Part shown: positions 1-6,603 of the stretch, piece after piece
How the letters are laid out: the number at the start of each line of letters is the position of its first letter
Numbering within the stretch: the stretch's first letter is position 1
Source: Pseudomonadota bacterium
GTDB lineage: Bacteria; Pseudomonadota; Gammaproteobacteria; Burkholderiales; Gallionellaceae
Direction of reading: 5' to 3'
Assembly: GCA_021822115.1 (NCBI GenBank)
Contig: JAJZSA010000041.1
Coordinates: 1 to 22,735, forward strand
DNA: 22,735 bases
Notes under the pieces: model-generated
Seen by the model: the letters and a program-made list of their open reading frames with translations, nothing else
The model's database searches: none
Told to the model about the DNA's origin: nothing
Made by a program: the position numbers and the translations under genes

Positions 1-8
1 CGTTTCAT
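1..8 (-). CDS. rne: Ribonuclease E (rne), first codons only
   Basis: On the minus strand an ATG lies at 8-6, followed by AAA and CG, so the protein begins Met-Lys-Arg or similar. A GGGAG ribosome-binding site lies at about 19-15. RNase E proteins commonly begin MKRML, and rne is divergent from rluC in many proteobacteria. The identity therefore rests on the start, the RBS and the rluC neighbour; only two full codons are inside the window. Confidence 0.7.
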
Positions 9-341
9 TGTTTTCTCCCGCGCTCTGACACGGGCAGAACGAAGCTACGCGCTTAGTGGCGCGCGAGAAGTCTGGTGCTCAGGTTGTGATGCCTGTGAAG
101 TGCCAAGTGCTTGATCTCGTTGTTAGCTTGTCTGTTGTTTCATGCCGCCGATGGTGCCGGGCCGCATGTCGAATCTATATCTGCTTGGTGCTTAGAGCGC
201 GCAAATCAATTACCATCGCTGCTTGTCTCCGGTGAGCGAGATAACCGGGCGGGGCTGCTTCGTAGGCGGCTTGATTGCCTGCCTTGGGTTGGACGGGGAA
301 AGATCATCCCGTTTCGACGAAGGCGCACACGCGAGGCGCGG
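9..341 (-). promoter_or_regulatory. Long 5' leader of rne (rne-rluC intergenic region)
   Basis: No convincing gene lies between the rne start and rluC. Short open frames here lack ribosome-binding sites and are better read as non-coding. The minus-strand promoter at 342-371 would start transcription near 335, giving an rne leader of about 325 nt. In E. coli the rne leader is about 360 nt and mediates feedback control by RNase E cleavage. A similar length here suggests similar autoregulation, but no specific hairpin was matched to the E. coli elements. Confidence 0.5.
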
Positions 342-371
342 AGTATATATAAAGATGAGTGGTTTAGGCAA
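342..371 (-). promoter_or_regulatory. Candidate sigma-70 promoter for rne
   Basis: Minus strand: -35 TTGCCT (371-366), an 18-base spacer, and -10 TATACT (347-342), which matches the consensus at five of six positions. The -35 box overlaps the first codons of rluC, so rluC translation and rne transcription initiation share DNA. The same AT-rich stretch also reads TATATA on the plus strand, but a plus promoter there would leave almost no leader for rluC. Confidence 0.5.
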
Positions 372-1305
372 AGAATCCGTCACTTGGGTCGAAGTCGGGG
401 ACGGCGAGGCCGGGCAGCGTATCGACAACTTCCTGTTCCGGCACCTGAAAGGCGTCCCGAAGAGCCACGTCTATCGCATCCTGCGCGGCGAAGTGCGCGT
501 CAACAAGAAGCGCATCGACCAGACCTACCGCTTGCAGGAAGGCGACCTCATCCGCCTCCCGCCCATCCGCGTGGCGGAACGTCCGCAGGCCGAGTTCGTC
601 CCGGCCATCGAATTCCCTATCCTGTATGAGGATGATGCGCTGATCGCCATCAACAAGCCGGCCGGCACTGCTGTCCATGGCGGCAGTGGGGTCAGCTTCG
701 GCGTCATCGAGCAACTGCGCCGCGCGCGGCCGCAGGCCAAGTTCCTCGAACTGGTGCACCGGCTGGACCGCGAGACCTCCGGCGTGCTGCTGGTGGCCAA
801 GAAGCGCTCCGCGCTCACCGGCATGCACGAGATCATGCGCGAGGGCAACAGCGACAAACGCTATTACGCGCTGGTGCTGGGCGAATGGCACAACGACCGC
901 CAGCATGTGAAATTGCCGCTGCACAAGTTCGACACCCCGCAGGGAGAGAAGCGGGTGATGGTGCGCGAGGACGGCCAGCACGCCCATACCATCTTCAATC
1001 TCAAGCAGCGCTGGCCCGGCTACAGCCTGCTGGAAGCCGAACTCAAGACCGGCCGCACCCACCAGATCCGCGTGCACCTGTCGCATCTCGGTTTTCCCAT
1101 CGCGGGCGACGACAAGTACGGCGACTTCGCGCGCAACAAGGACCTGATGAAGCAGGGCCTCAAGCGCATGTTCCTGCACGCGCACAGCATCGATTTCAAA
1201 CACCCGCTCACCGGCGAGCCGCTGCACATCGATGCACCGCTGGCGCCCGAGTTGCAGCAATTTCTGGATCGGCTGGATAGGGCTGCCTTGCCGCAACAAG
1301 GCTGA
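355..1305 (+). CDS. rluC: Ribosomal large subunit pseudouridine synthase C
   Basis: This is the RluA-family pseudouridine synthase that, in E. coli, converts uridines 955, 2504 and 2580 of 23S rRNA. The 316-residue product is close to the usual RluC length of about 319. An S4-type RNA-binding domain spans roughly residues 20-70. The catalytic motif HRLDRETSG lies at 135-143 with catalytic Asp138, and GRTHQIRVH follows later. The frame opens further upstream at 223, but that 44-residue extension is not RluC-like. ATG 355 gives the family-like N-terminus ending in QRIDNFL and has GGAG at 340-343. The gene is divergent from rne, the usual arrangement. A toxin-antitoxin pair follows 41 bases downstream, apparently with its own operator. 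Confidence 0.95.
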   Translation: MSGLGKESVTWVEVGDGEAGQRIDNFLFRHLKGVPKSHVYRILRGEVRVNKKRIDQTYRLQEGDLIRLPPIRVAERPQAEFVPAIEFPILYEDDALIAINKPAGTAVHGGSGVSFGVIEQLRRARPQAKFLELVHRLDRETSGVLLVAKKRSALTGMHEIMREGNSDKRYYALVLGEWHNDRQHVKLPLHKFDTPQGEKRVMVREDGQHAHTIFNLKQRWPGYSLLEAELKTGRTHQIRVHLSHLGFPIAGDDKYGDFARNKDLMKQGLKRMFLHAHSIDFKHPLTGEPLHIDAPLAPELQQFLDRLDRAALPQQG

Positions 1306-1311
1306 TTTGCT

Positions 1312-1332
1312 AAAGTAAGGAATCCTTACTTT
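1312..1332. promoter_or_regulatory. Perfect inverted repeat, probable operator of the AbrB/PIN module
   Basis: AAAGTAAGGA at 1312-1321 is mirrored exactly by TCCTTACTTT at 1323-1332 around one central base. A 10-base arm with a 1-base centre cannot form a useful RNA hairpin, so a site for a dimeric DNA-binding protein fits better than a terminator. It lies 14 bases before the antitoxin start, where AbrB/MazE-type antitoxins typically repress their own operon. Confidence 0.65.
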
Positions 1333-1346
1333 TATGGGAGCCTGCC

Positions 1347-1571
1347 ATGTTGGCCAAGATGACCTCCAAGAACCAGTTGACCCTGCCCAAGTCGCTCACC
1401 GCGCTGTTGGGCGAACCGGAGTATTTCGATGTGGAAGCACGTAACGGACAGCTCGTGTTGACTCCCGTGCGCATTCAGCGCGGGGATGCCATCCGTGCCA
1501 AGCTGGCCGAATTGGAACTGTCCGAAGCCGATGTGGCGGATGCAGTAACTTGGGCCAGAAGCGGTAAATGA
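1347..1571 (+). CDS. AbrB/MazE-type antitoxin
   Basis: The product is a 74-residue SpoVT/AbrB swapped-hairpin DNA-binding protein, the likely antitoxin to the PIN-domain toxin encoded next. The N-terminal core MTSKNQLTLPKSLTALLG (residues 5-22) carries the K-N-Q-L-T-L-P-K signature of this fold. The acidic helical C-terminus (about 48-74) probably wraps the toxin. GGGAG at 1336-1340 favours ATG 1347; ATG 1359 is a possible second start. The gene overlaps the toxin start by four bases, so the two are translationally coupled. The perfect palindrome upstream probably mediates autorepression. Confidence 0.85.
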   Translation: MLAKMTSKNQLTLPKSLTALLGEPEYFDVEARNGQLVLTPVRIQRGDAIRAKLAELELSEADVADAVTWARSGK

Positions 1572-2002
1572 GTCCGCTCCAGCGTCCGCCGCGCGTCGTG
1601 ATAGACACCAATCTGGTGTTGTCCGCGCTGGTATTCAGCGGCGGGCGGCTCGATATGCTGCGCCATGCCTGGCAGAAGCAGGCATGCATCCCGCTGGTCA
1701 GCAAACTGACGGCGAGCGAGATTATCCGTGTGCTGGCCTATCCGAAATTCAAACTCACGCCTGACGAACAGCGCGAACTGCTGGCCGATTATCTGCCGTA
1801 CTGTGAAACGGTCACCATGTCTGGCAAGGTGCCGAAAAATTTGCAATGCCGCGATGTGCACGACATTCCGTTCTTGCATCTGGCGCTGGTAGCCAAGGCG
1901 GATTGCCTGGTGACCGGTGACGATGACCTGTTGAGCATGGCTGCAGGCTTTGTTTGTCCCATCGTCACGGCGCAGGACTTTATCGTTCGCTATTCCCTGT
2001 AA
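1568..2002 (+). CDS. PIN-domain toxin (PIN_3 / TIGR00305-like)
   Basis: This 144-residue PIN-fold protein is probably a metal-dependent ribonuclease toxin. The acidic active-site set is visible: Asp13 in VVIDTNLVLSAL, Glu51 in LTASEIIRVLAYPKF, Asp96/Asp99 in CRDVHDIPF, and Asp118-120 in VTGDDDLL. The segment ASEIIRVLAYPKF followed by RDVHD is typical of the 'putative toxin-antitoxin system toxin component, PIN family' group. The ATG overlaps the antitoxin stop. All expected acidic residues are present, so the toxin looks intact. The RNA target cannot be read from the sequence. Confidence 0.88.
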   Translation: MSPLQRPPRVVIDTNLVLSALVFSGGRLDMLRHAWQKQACIPLVSKLTASEIIRVLAYPKFKLTPDEQRELLADYLPYCETVTMSGKVPKNLQCRDVHDIPFLHLALVAKADCLVTGDDDLLSMAAGFVCPIVTAQDFIVRYSL

Positions 2003-2013
2003 ACCTTGCACGC

Positions 2014-3243
2014 ATGACTACGCACATCCGTTCCGAACGCGCCTTGCTGCTCACCCTGGCAGGCATCCAGTTCAGCCACATCCTCGACTTCATGATCATG
2101 ATGCCGCTCGGCCCCATGCTGATGGCCGAGCTGGGCATCACCACGCACGAGTTCGGTCTGCTGGTGGCGTCCTACAGTTTCAGTGCCGCGCTGTCCGGCT
2201 TGTTCGCCGCCACCTTCGTCGATCGTTTCGAACGCAAGCGCTTCATGCTGGTGACCTTTGTGCTGTTCGGCTTGGCCACGCTGGCCTGCGCCATCGCGCC
2301 GGGCTACGTCACCCTGCTCATCGCGCGCGGCCTGGCCGGTGCGTTCGGCGGCGTGCTGGGGGCGCTGGTGCAGACCTTCATCGGCGATACCATCCCGTTC
2401 GCGCGGCGTGCCAAAGCCAGCGGCACGGTGGCGGCGGCGTTCTCCTTCTCCACGGTGGCGGGCGTGCCGCTGTCGCTGTGGCTGGCCAGCCTGTTCCACT
2501 GGCGTGCGCCGTTCGTGTTCATCGTGCTGCTGGTGGGCGTGTTCTTCGTGGTGGCCGCGCGCGTGTTGCCCGAGCTGCGTCATCACCTCAGCCGTGAGAA
2601 GCGCGCCCATCCCTTCAGCGACCTGTTCGCTGTGATGCGCGATGCCAACCACTGGCGTGCCATGATGCTGTCCGCCATGATCATCTTCTCCGGCTTCACC
2701 GTGATTCCCTACATCACCGTGTACGCCGTGAACAACATCGCCATCAGCCAGCACGACATCGCCTACATCTACCTCGCGGGCGGGGCAGCCACGCTGTTCA
2801 CCGCACGCGCCATCGGCCACTGGGCGGATGCAACTGGCAAGACCCGCGTCTATCGCATCGTCGCCTTCGCCGCCATGTTGCCGATATTCGCCGTCACCCA
2901 GATACAGCACGCCTCGCTCGCGCTGTGGGTCGTGTTCACCACGCTGTTCTTCGTGCTGGTCTCCGGCCGCTTCATCCCCGCCATGGCCATCATCACCTCC
3001 GCCGCCCAGCCCAAACTGCGCGGCACCTTCATGTCGCTCAACGCCACCGTGCAGTCCCTCGCCATGGGCCTCGCCGCCACGCTCAGCGGTTTCATCATCA
3101 CTCAGGATGCAAGCGGAAAGATCGTCGGCTACGAGAACGTCGGCTACATCGCCATCGCCGCCAACCTGCTTGCTATGTGGTACGTCTCCCGCATCGTCAT
3201 GCACGACGCGCATCCGAATCTGCCGGATGTCGCGCCGAAGTAG
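2014..3243 (+). CDS. Major facilitator superfamily transporter (DHA1-like)
   Basis: The 409-residue protein is very hydrophobic, with about twelve predicted membrane spans and a central polar loop (about 190-210, rich in Arg, Lys and His) between two six-helix halves. After the second span FVDRFERKRFML matches MFS motif A. Overall it resembles AraJ/DHA1-type drug or metabolite exporters of the inner membrane; the substrate cannot be told. The frame opens earlier at 1954, inside the toxin gene, but ATG 2014 gives the natural N-terminus, just 11 bases after the toxin stop. No good Shine-Dalgarno is visible before 2014, so translation may depend on coupling to the toxin gene and the transporter may be co-transcribed with the TA pair. 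Confidence 0.85.
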   Translation: MTTHIRSERALLLTLAGIQFSHILDFMIMMPLGPMLMAELGITTHEFGLLVASYSFSAALSGLFAATFVDRFERKRFMLVTFVLFGLATLACAIAPGYVTLLIARGLAGAFGGVLGALVQTFIGDTIPFARRAKASGTVAAAFSFSTVAGVPLSLWLASLFHWRAPFVFIVLLVGVFFVVAARVLPELRHHLSREKRAHPFSDLFAVMRDANHWRAMMLSAMIIFSGFTVIPYITVYAVNNIAISQHDIAYIYLAGGAATLFTARAIGHWADATGKTRVYRIVAFAAMLPIFAVTQIQHASLALWVVFTTLFFVLVSGRFIPAMAIITSAAQPKLRGTFMSLNATVQSLAMGLAATLSGFIITQDASGKIVGYENVGYIAIAANLLAMWYVSRIVMHDAHPNLPDVAPK

Positions 3244-3272
3244 GGCGAGTGAATTAATACGCTAGGAGCCAT

Positions 3273-4493
3273 ATGCATCTCCCGAGCGAACGCGTCTATA
3301 AAGAAATGCGATCTGAAAACGCTTCGCTTTGGATCGTTCCTGCCAATGGGGGAGATGAACTAGCGCTTTTGATTAAGGCTCCTAGTTCCGGAATCAAGGC
3401 GCTTGTCGCTGGTTGCCCACTGCATCTACTCTTTGGCAAGGAAGGTTCCTATCTAAGTATCGGGGCGCGCATTTTTGATATGCCAGATGCCCCGATGCTG
3501 ATTTCAGGAGTCCAGCGCGAACTTGAAGAACATCAAGCTTTAGCGCGCCTTCTGGTCGACAAGCAGACGCCGGTATTCCTCTTTAACGAAATGGACGTGT
3601 GCCTCGCATGGACCAATCTCACAATCTCTGAGACCGACGCGTCACAAGTAGCTGCAATTATTTCAGAAGGGCCTGATCTCTACGTCGGGGAGTTCTCTCC
3701 CGAATGTTCACATGCGCTCAATTGCTTCTGTTTTTCGACCGATCCATCGCATACATACCCTAATGCCGTCCAGATTCCACTGGTCATCGTAAACGCGTTG
3801 CTGGAGCCGTGGCGAGCGAATAACGTTTCGTTCGTTGGAATCCGCGGATATAACACAATCACTATCGATGACAAAAACGAAGGCGAGATATTTGAACGGG
3901 CAATTTGGGCTTCGCTCGAATCGGTTTTTCCACTGACGCTTCACAAGGGAGCACAAATCAAGATCGGAGAAAAATTTCGTGAGTTTACAGACGTTATCGC
4001 TTACCACGAATATGGTAGTTTCTTAATTGAAGCAAAGGACTTATCCGTAATACAAGCGGGGTGCGAAAGAGACCAGGAGCGGAGAACAAAGGGCGTTCAG
4101 AAGCAGATAAAGAAGGCAATTGGCCAACTCACTGGAGCGTGTAAAGCGCTAGCGCGTGGTGATCGAGTATTCGCAACAACAGGAGAAGAACTAAACGTTG
4201 TTCGCGACAAGCCGCCCCATTGCATTGTTCTTATAACCGAACTCATGCACTGGGGCGATTGGAACGATATCGAAACGCAGCTCATGGAAGCAATGCAATC
4301 GACGGGTGCATTCTTTCATTTGCTTGACCTTCGCGAATTCATAGTGCTTCTCAAAGGAAGTTCAGAGAAGGCGCCACTGCTAGATTACAACTTGATGGAA
4401 CGCTGCAAGGCATTTGCCAAGAACGGTAGTGTTCATATTCGTAGCCAAATTGCTCATAATCCTGAAAATCAAACGGGCCAGCTTCGCGTTTGA
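3273..4493 (+). CDS. Unknown protein with a PD-(D/E)xK nuclease-like (NERD-like) core
   Basis: No named family was recognised for this 406-residue protein. The C-terminal half shows a restriction-endonuclease-fold signature. A helix with Glu206 (GEIFERAIWASLE) comes first, then Asp240 in REFTDVIAYHEYG, then a strand SFLIEAK with Glu253 and Lys255, then a helix with Gln278/Gln285 (KQIKKAIGQLTGA). The order and spacing resemble NERD-type nuclease domains. Residues 1-195 are unlike anything recognised and may be a sensing or substrate-binding domain. No signal peptide or membrane span is seen. AGGAG at 3264-3268 supports the start. Two sampled 60-base stretches are about 48 percent GC, against about 70 percent in a sample of the neighbouring transporter gene, indicating recent transfer. 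It ends 15 bases before a truncated isochorismatase copy. Possible roles are defence or DNA repair; this is inference. Confidence 0.6.
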   Translation: MHLPSERVYKEMRSENASLWIVPANGGDELALLIKAPSSGIKALVAGCPLHLLFGKEGSYLSIGARIFDMPDAPMLISGVQRELEEHQALARLLVDKQTPVFLFNEMDVCLAWTNLTISETDASQVAAIISEGPDLYVGEFSPECSHALNCFCFSTDPSHTYPNAVQIPLVIVNALLEPWRANNVSFVGIRGYNTITIDDKNEGEIFERAIWASLESVFPLTLHKGAQIKIGEKFREFTDVIAYHEYGSFLIEAKDLSVIQAGCERDQERRTKGVQKQIKKAIGQLTGACKALARGDRVFATTGEELNVVRDKPPHCIVLITELMHWGDWNDIETQLMEAMQSTGAFFHLLDLREFIVLLKGSSEKAPLLDYNLMERCKAFAKNGSVHIRSQIAHNPENQTGQLRV

Positions 4494-4508
4494 TTTAAGC
4501 AGCGCCTC

Positions 4509-4682
4509 TCACTTCACCAACTTCGACAATTTCTTGAACGTCTCCGTCCCCGCCACCTTGAGCCACTGGAACACTACGGTCTCGGTGCAGGTGGGGAGGG
4601 CGCCCGCCAAAGTCATGGCTTCCATGGCGGTCTGCTTGTTGTCGGGGCTGCGGCTCATCACGGCGTCTTTCACCACGTGGAC
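4509..4682 (-). pseudogene. Truncated duplicate of the isochorismatase-family gene (3' end only)
   Basis: This block matches 5559-5732, the 3' end of the intact gene, without gaps and with about 11 base differences (roughly 94 percent identity). On the minus strand it encodes the last 57-58 residues, from VHVVKDAVM to the stop, and every difference is synonymous. Homology starts exactly at the stop codon and ends near 4682. A TGA (4691-4689) lies three codons further 5' in this frame, so there is no start and no functional product. It is a direct repeat of the intact gene's tail, with the RHH/ParE pair between the two copies. Confidence 0.9.
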
Positions 4683-4763
4683 AATCGATCAGGGACAGAC
4701 CACGTTTTCCCGAGCTAATGGTGCCGGGTTCGATTTTTTTCAGATGAATTGTCACTCAAGCTT

Positions 4764-4781
4764 GTAGCACTGCTGTGCTAC
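4764..4781. promoter_or_regulatory. Inverted repeat, probable operator/promoter of the RHH/ParE module
   Basis: GTAGCAC (4764-4770) and GTGCTAC (4775-4781) are perfect inverted arms around TGCT; two further flanking bases extend the symmetry with one mismatch. The right arm overlaps an extended -10 of the form TG-C-TACGAT (4776-4784), so a protein bound here would block transcription. It lies 33 bases before the antitoxin start. Ribbon-helix-helix antitoxins normally bind such palindromes to repress their own operon. The rest of 4683-4814 shows no gene. Confidence 0.55.
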
Positions 4782-4814
4782 GATAAGCGCGTTCCATAAA
4801 TTCCTGGAGATGCG

Positions 4815-5099
4815 ATGTCCACGACCACGATACGTTTGCCGGAAGACTTGAAAGCGCGTGTGGCTGCCGCGGCGAAACGTGCCGGCACGACTGCGCACGG
4901 TTTTATTCTTGAAGCCATTGCCGAAAAGGCCGAGCAGGAGGATAGGCGTGCGGCTTTCGATGCGGAGGCAGAGGATCGATATGCACGTATTGTCGCCACC
5001 GGCAAAACCATCCCTTGGCAGGAGATGCGCGGCTATCTGGAAGATCGTATTGCCGGGAAAGAGGTGAAACGTCCGGCAGCCCGCAAACTGGCGCGTTGA
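4815..5099 (+). CDS. Ribbon-helix-helix (CopG-type) antitoxin
   Basis: This 94-residue protein is the likely antitoxin for the ParE/RelE-type toxin that follows. The N-terminal ribbon-helix-helix is clear: strand STTTIRLPEDL (residues 2-12), helix KARVAAAAKRAGTT, then a second helix HGFILEAIAEKAEQ. It should bind DNA as a dimer. The charged C-terminus (about 45-94) presumably neutralises the toxin. TGGAGA at 4805-4810 supports the start. The stop is separated from the toxin ATG by one base, so the two are coupled. Confidence 0.87.
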   Translation: MSTTTIRLPEDLKARVAAAAKRAGTTAHGFILEAIAEKAEQEDRRAAFDAEAEDRYARIVATGKTIPWQEMRGYLEDRIAGKEVKRPAARKLAR

Positions 5100-5100
5100 A

Positions 5101-5397
5101 ATGACGCGCATCGAATTGGCGCCGGAGGTCGGGGGCGACTTTGATCGCATCCTCGACCACCTTGCCCAATACCAGGTCGAGAATCCGGTACTGCGCATCC
5201 GGGAGATCATCGAGGCATTCAACGTGCTGGCGTTCAATCCCGTGATCGGTCGCCCCTCGAATAACGGCAAGCGGGAGCTGGTGATCGGCCATCGTTCACA
5301 CGGCTATGTGGCCTTGTACCGTTACGTGGCCGAAGTCGATACCGTCTTTATCCTTGCCGTGCGCAGCCAGTTGGAGGCTGGCTACGCGGGATCGTAA
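5101..5397 (+). CDS. ParE/RelE-family toxin
   Basis: The 98-residue protein has the compact ParE/RelE fold pattern: N-terminal helices (GGDFDRILDHLAQY), the turn FNPVIGRP, then strands RELVIGHRSHGYVALYRYV and DTVFILAVRSQLEAGY. The closing R-S-Q-x-E-A-G-Y is typical of proteobacterial ParE-like toxins. ParE members inhibit DNA gyrase, whereas RelE members cleave mRNA on the ribosome; the sequence favours the ParE side but does not settle it. No truncation is seen. Genes on both sides of the module belong to a duplicated isochorismatase tail, suggesting it arrived as a unit. Confidence 0.87.
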   Translation: MTRIELAPEVGGDFDRILDHLAQYQVENPVLRIREIIEAFNVLAFNPVIGRPSNNGKRELVIGHRSHGYVALYRYVAEVDTVFILAVRSQLEAGYAGS

Positions 5398-5422
5398 CGA
5401 GGCGAAGGATCGTAGGAATGCA

Positions 5423-5523
5423 CTGAATAAGTCTGATCTTGTCGCCCCCGCGAAAGCGGGGGGGGGGGGCAGTTGAATCAACAAACTGGATTCCCGCCTT
5501 CGCGGGAATGACGACTTAATCAG
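5423..5523. repeat. About 100-base imperfect palindromic element (paired dRS3-like repeats) with a 12-G run
   Basis: Outer arms CTGAATAAGTC (5423-5433) and GACTTAATCAG (5513-5523) are inverted with one mismatch. Inside are two inverted dRS3-like units: a degenerate one (CCCCCGC 5445-5451, loop GAAA, GCGGGGG 5456-5462) and a canonical one at 5490-5509 (ATTCCC, 8 bases, GGGAAT). The centre has inverted CAGTT/AACTG. The left unit runs into 12 consecutive G (5458-5469), which may be a slippage tract or a sequencing error. It looks like a small palindromic (MITE- or BIME-like) element in the 3' intergenic space between two convergent genes. Confidence 0.7.
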
Positions 5524-5530
5524 CGTTTCC

Positions 5531-5549
5531 GTAGCGGACACACCGCTAC
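5531..5549. terminator. Inverted repeat at the 3' end of the isochorismatase-family gene
   Basis: GTAGCGG (5531-5537) and CCGCTAC (5543-5549) form perfect arms around a 5-base loop, ten bases past the minus-strand stop. The position suits a transcript-end hairpin, but there is no U tract on the minus strand, so an intrinsic terminator is doubtful. Confidence 0.35.
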
Positions 5550-5558
5550 TCCCATCCC

Positions 5559-6125
5559 TCACTTCACCAGCTTCGACAACTTTTTGAACGTCTCCGTCCC
5601 CGCTACCTTGAGCCACTGGAACACCACGGTCTCGGTGCAGGTGGGGAGGGCGCCCGCCAGAGTCATGGCTTCCATCGCGGTCTGCTTGTTGTCCGGGCTG
5701 CGGCTCATCACGGCGTCTTTCACGACGTGCACGGTATAGCCTGCGGCGAGCAGGTCGAGCACTGTCTGAAGCACGCAGACGTGGGTCTCCATGCCGCAGA
5801 CGATGATCTGTGTTTTTCCGGTGGCTTGGAGTTTGGCCATGAAGTCGTCGTTGCCGCAGCAGCTGAAGCTGAGCTTTTCGTGGAAGCTGGCGTTGACGGC
5901 TTTCTCTTTCAGCGCGGGCAGGGTGGGGCCCAAGCCTTTGACGTATTGTTCGGTGACGAACACGGGCAGGCCGAGTTCGTGGGCGCTGTCGAGCAGGATG
6001 GCGGTGTTGCGGGTGAGGCGTTGCAGTTCGTCCTGATCCATGGCGGCGGCGAGGCGTTCCTGGATGTCGATGACCAGCAGCAGGGAATCTTCTGTGCGCA
6101 GGATGTGGCGTTGGATGTCGTTCAT
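5559..6125 (-). CDS. Isochorismatase-family cysteine hydrolase
   Basis: The 188-residue product belongs to the isochorismatase-like (cysteine hydrolase, YcaC-type) family. The catalytic triad is recognisable: Asp20 in LLVIDIQERL, Lys84 in FHEKLSFSC, and Cys117 in CGMETHVCVLQT, the last being the family signature. Members act on amides or vinyl ethers; the substrate here is unknown. The open frame extends 15 codons further upstream, but ATG 6125-6123 has an ideal AGAGGT four bases before it and gives a family-like N-terminus. A truncated copy of its tail lies 1,050 bases away at 4509-4682. Confidence 0.88.
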   Translation of the reverse strand: MNDIQRHILRTEDSLLLVIDIQERLAAAMDQDELQRLTRNTAILLDSAHELGLPVFVTEQYVKGLGPTLPALKEKAVNASFHEKLSFSCCGNDDFMAKLQATGKTQIIVCGMETHVCVLQTVLDLLAAGYTVHVVKDAVMSRSPDNKQTAMEAMTLAGALPTCTETVVFQWLKVAGTETFKKLSKLVK

Positions 6126-6263
6126 GCGGACCTCTGATGGCTGTTTTGCGGATGCGGCGCAGTGTGCCATCCGTGGCCTTGGGTTTCAATGCGCGGGATC
6201 AGGTGTTAACCTGCGGCGGAATCTGCCGATATATCAAGTGAGTGTGCTGCGAAAGGAGCCATC

Positions 6264-6569
6264 ATGCGATTCGTGCCTACCATCAATCCGCCCGCTGCGA
6301 CGCCGACCACGCGCGCCGTGAAAGGGCTGACCGCCGTGCATGCGGTGAAGCCCATCCATGAGGAAGTGGAACCGACTGCGGTGGTCCTGAGTGCCGCAGC
6401 ACGCGAACGGCAGGAGGCCGAGCAGCATCTGCCGCAAGAGGAACGGCGCAAGGCTTGCCGTCGCATCAATAACCAGATGGTGCCGATGGAGTTGCGCACG
6501 GGCGATGACCGGCGCCAGATCAATCTGCTCGCAGGGGGTATCGCCGAGCATATCGACGAAGAGGCCTGA
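6264..6569 (+). CDS. Small hypothetical protein, Arg/Glu rich
   Basis: This 101-residue protein was not recognised. A strong AAAGGAG lies at 6251-6257 before ATG 6264, so it is probably a real gene. The N-terminus is rich in Pro and Thr. The middle (about 47-62, ARERQEAEQHLPQEERR) looks helical and charged. The C-terminal part has spaced basic pairs, ERRKACRR and GDDRRQIN, around MVPMELRTG. No signal peptide or membrane span is seen. It faces away from the isochorismatase gene across a 138-base gap and ends before a repeat-rich spacer. A DNA- or protein-binding accessory role is possible but unsupported. Confidence 0.6.
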   Translation: MRFVPTINPPAATPTTRAVKGLTAVHAVKPIHEEVEPTAVVLSAAARERQEAEQHLPQEERRKACRRINNQMVPMELRTGDDRRQINLLAGGIAEHIDEEA

Positions 6570-6603
6570 TCCGTCATTGCTGGAACTACTAGCCAATCCA
6601 CTA

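Noticed and set aside
223..354. A longer N-terminus for RluC starting at 223
   Set aside because: The extra 44 residues are not RluC-like and cover the rne promoter; ATG 355 with GGAG fits better.
1990..3213. A 407-codon minus-strand open frame opposite the MFS gene
   Set aside because: Gly/His/Glu/Gln-rich antisense shadow of a membrane-protein gene.
4495..4755. An 86-codon minus-strand open frame over the isochorismatase fragment
   Set aside because: It is in a different frame from the homologous protein; the true frame is a truncated remnant without a start.
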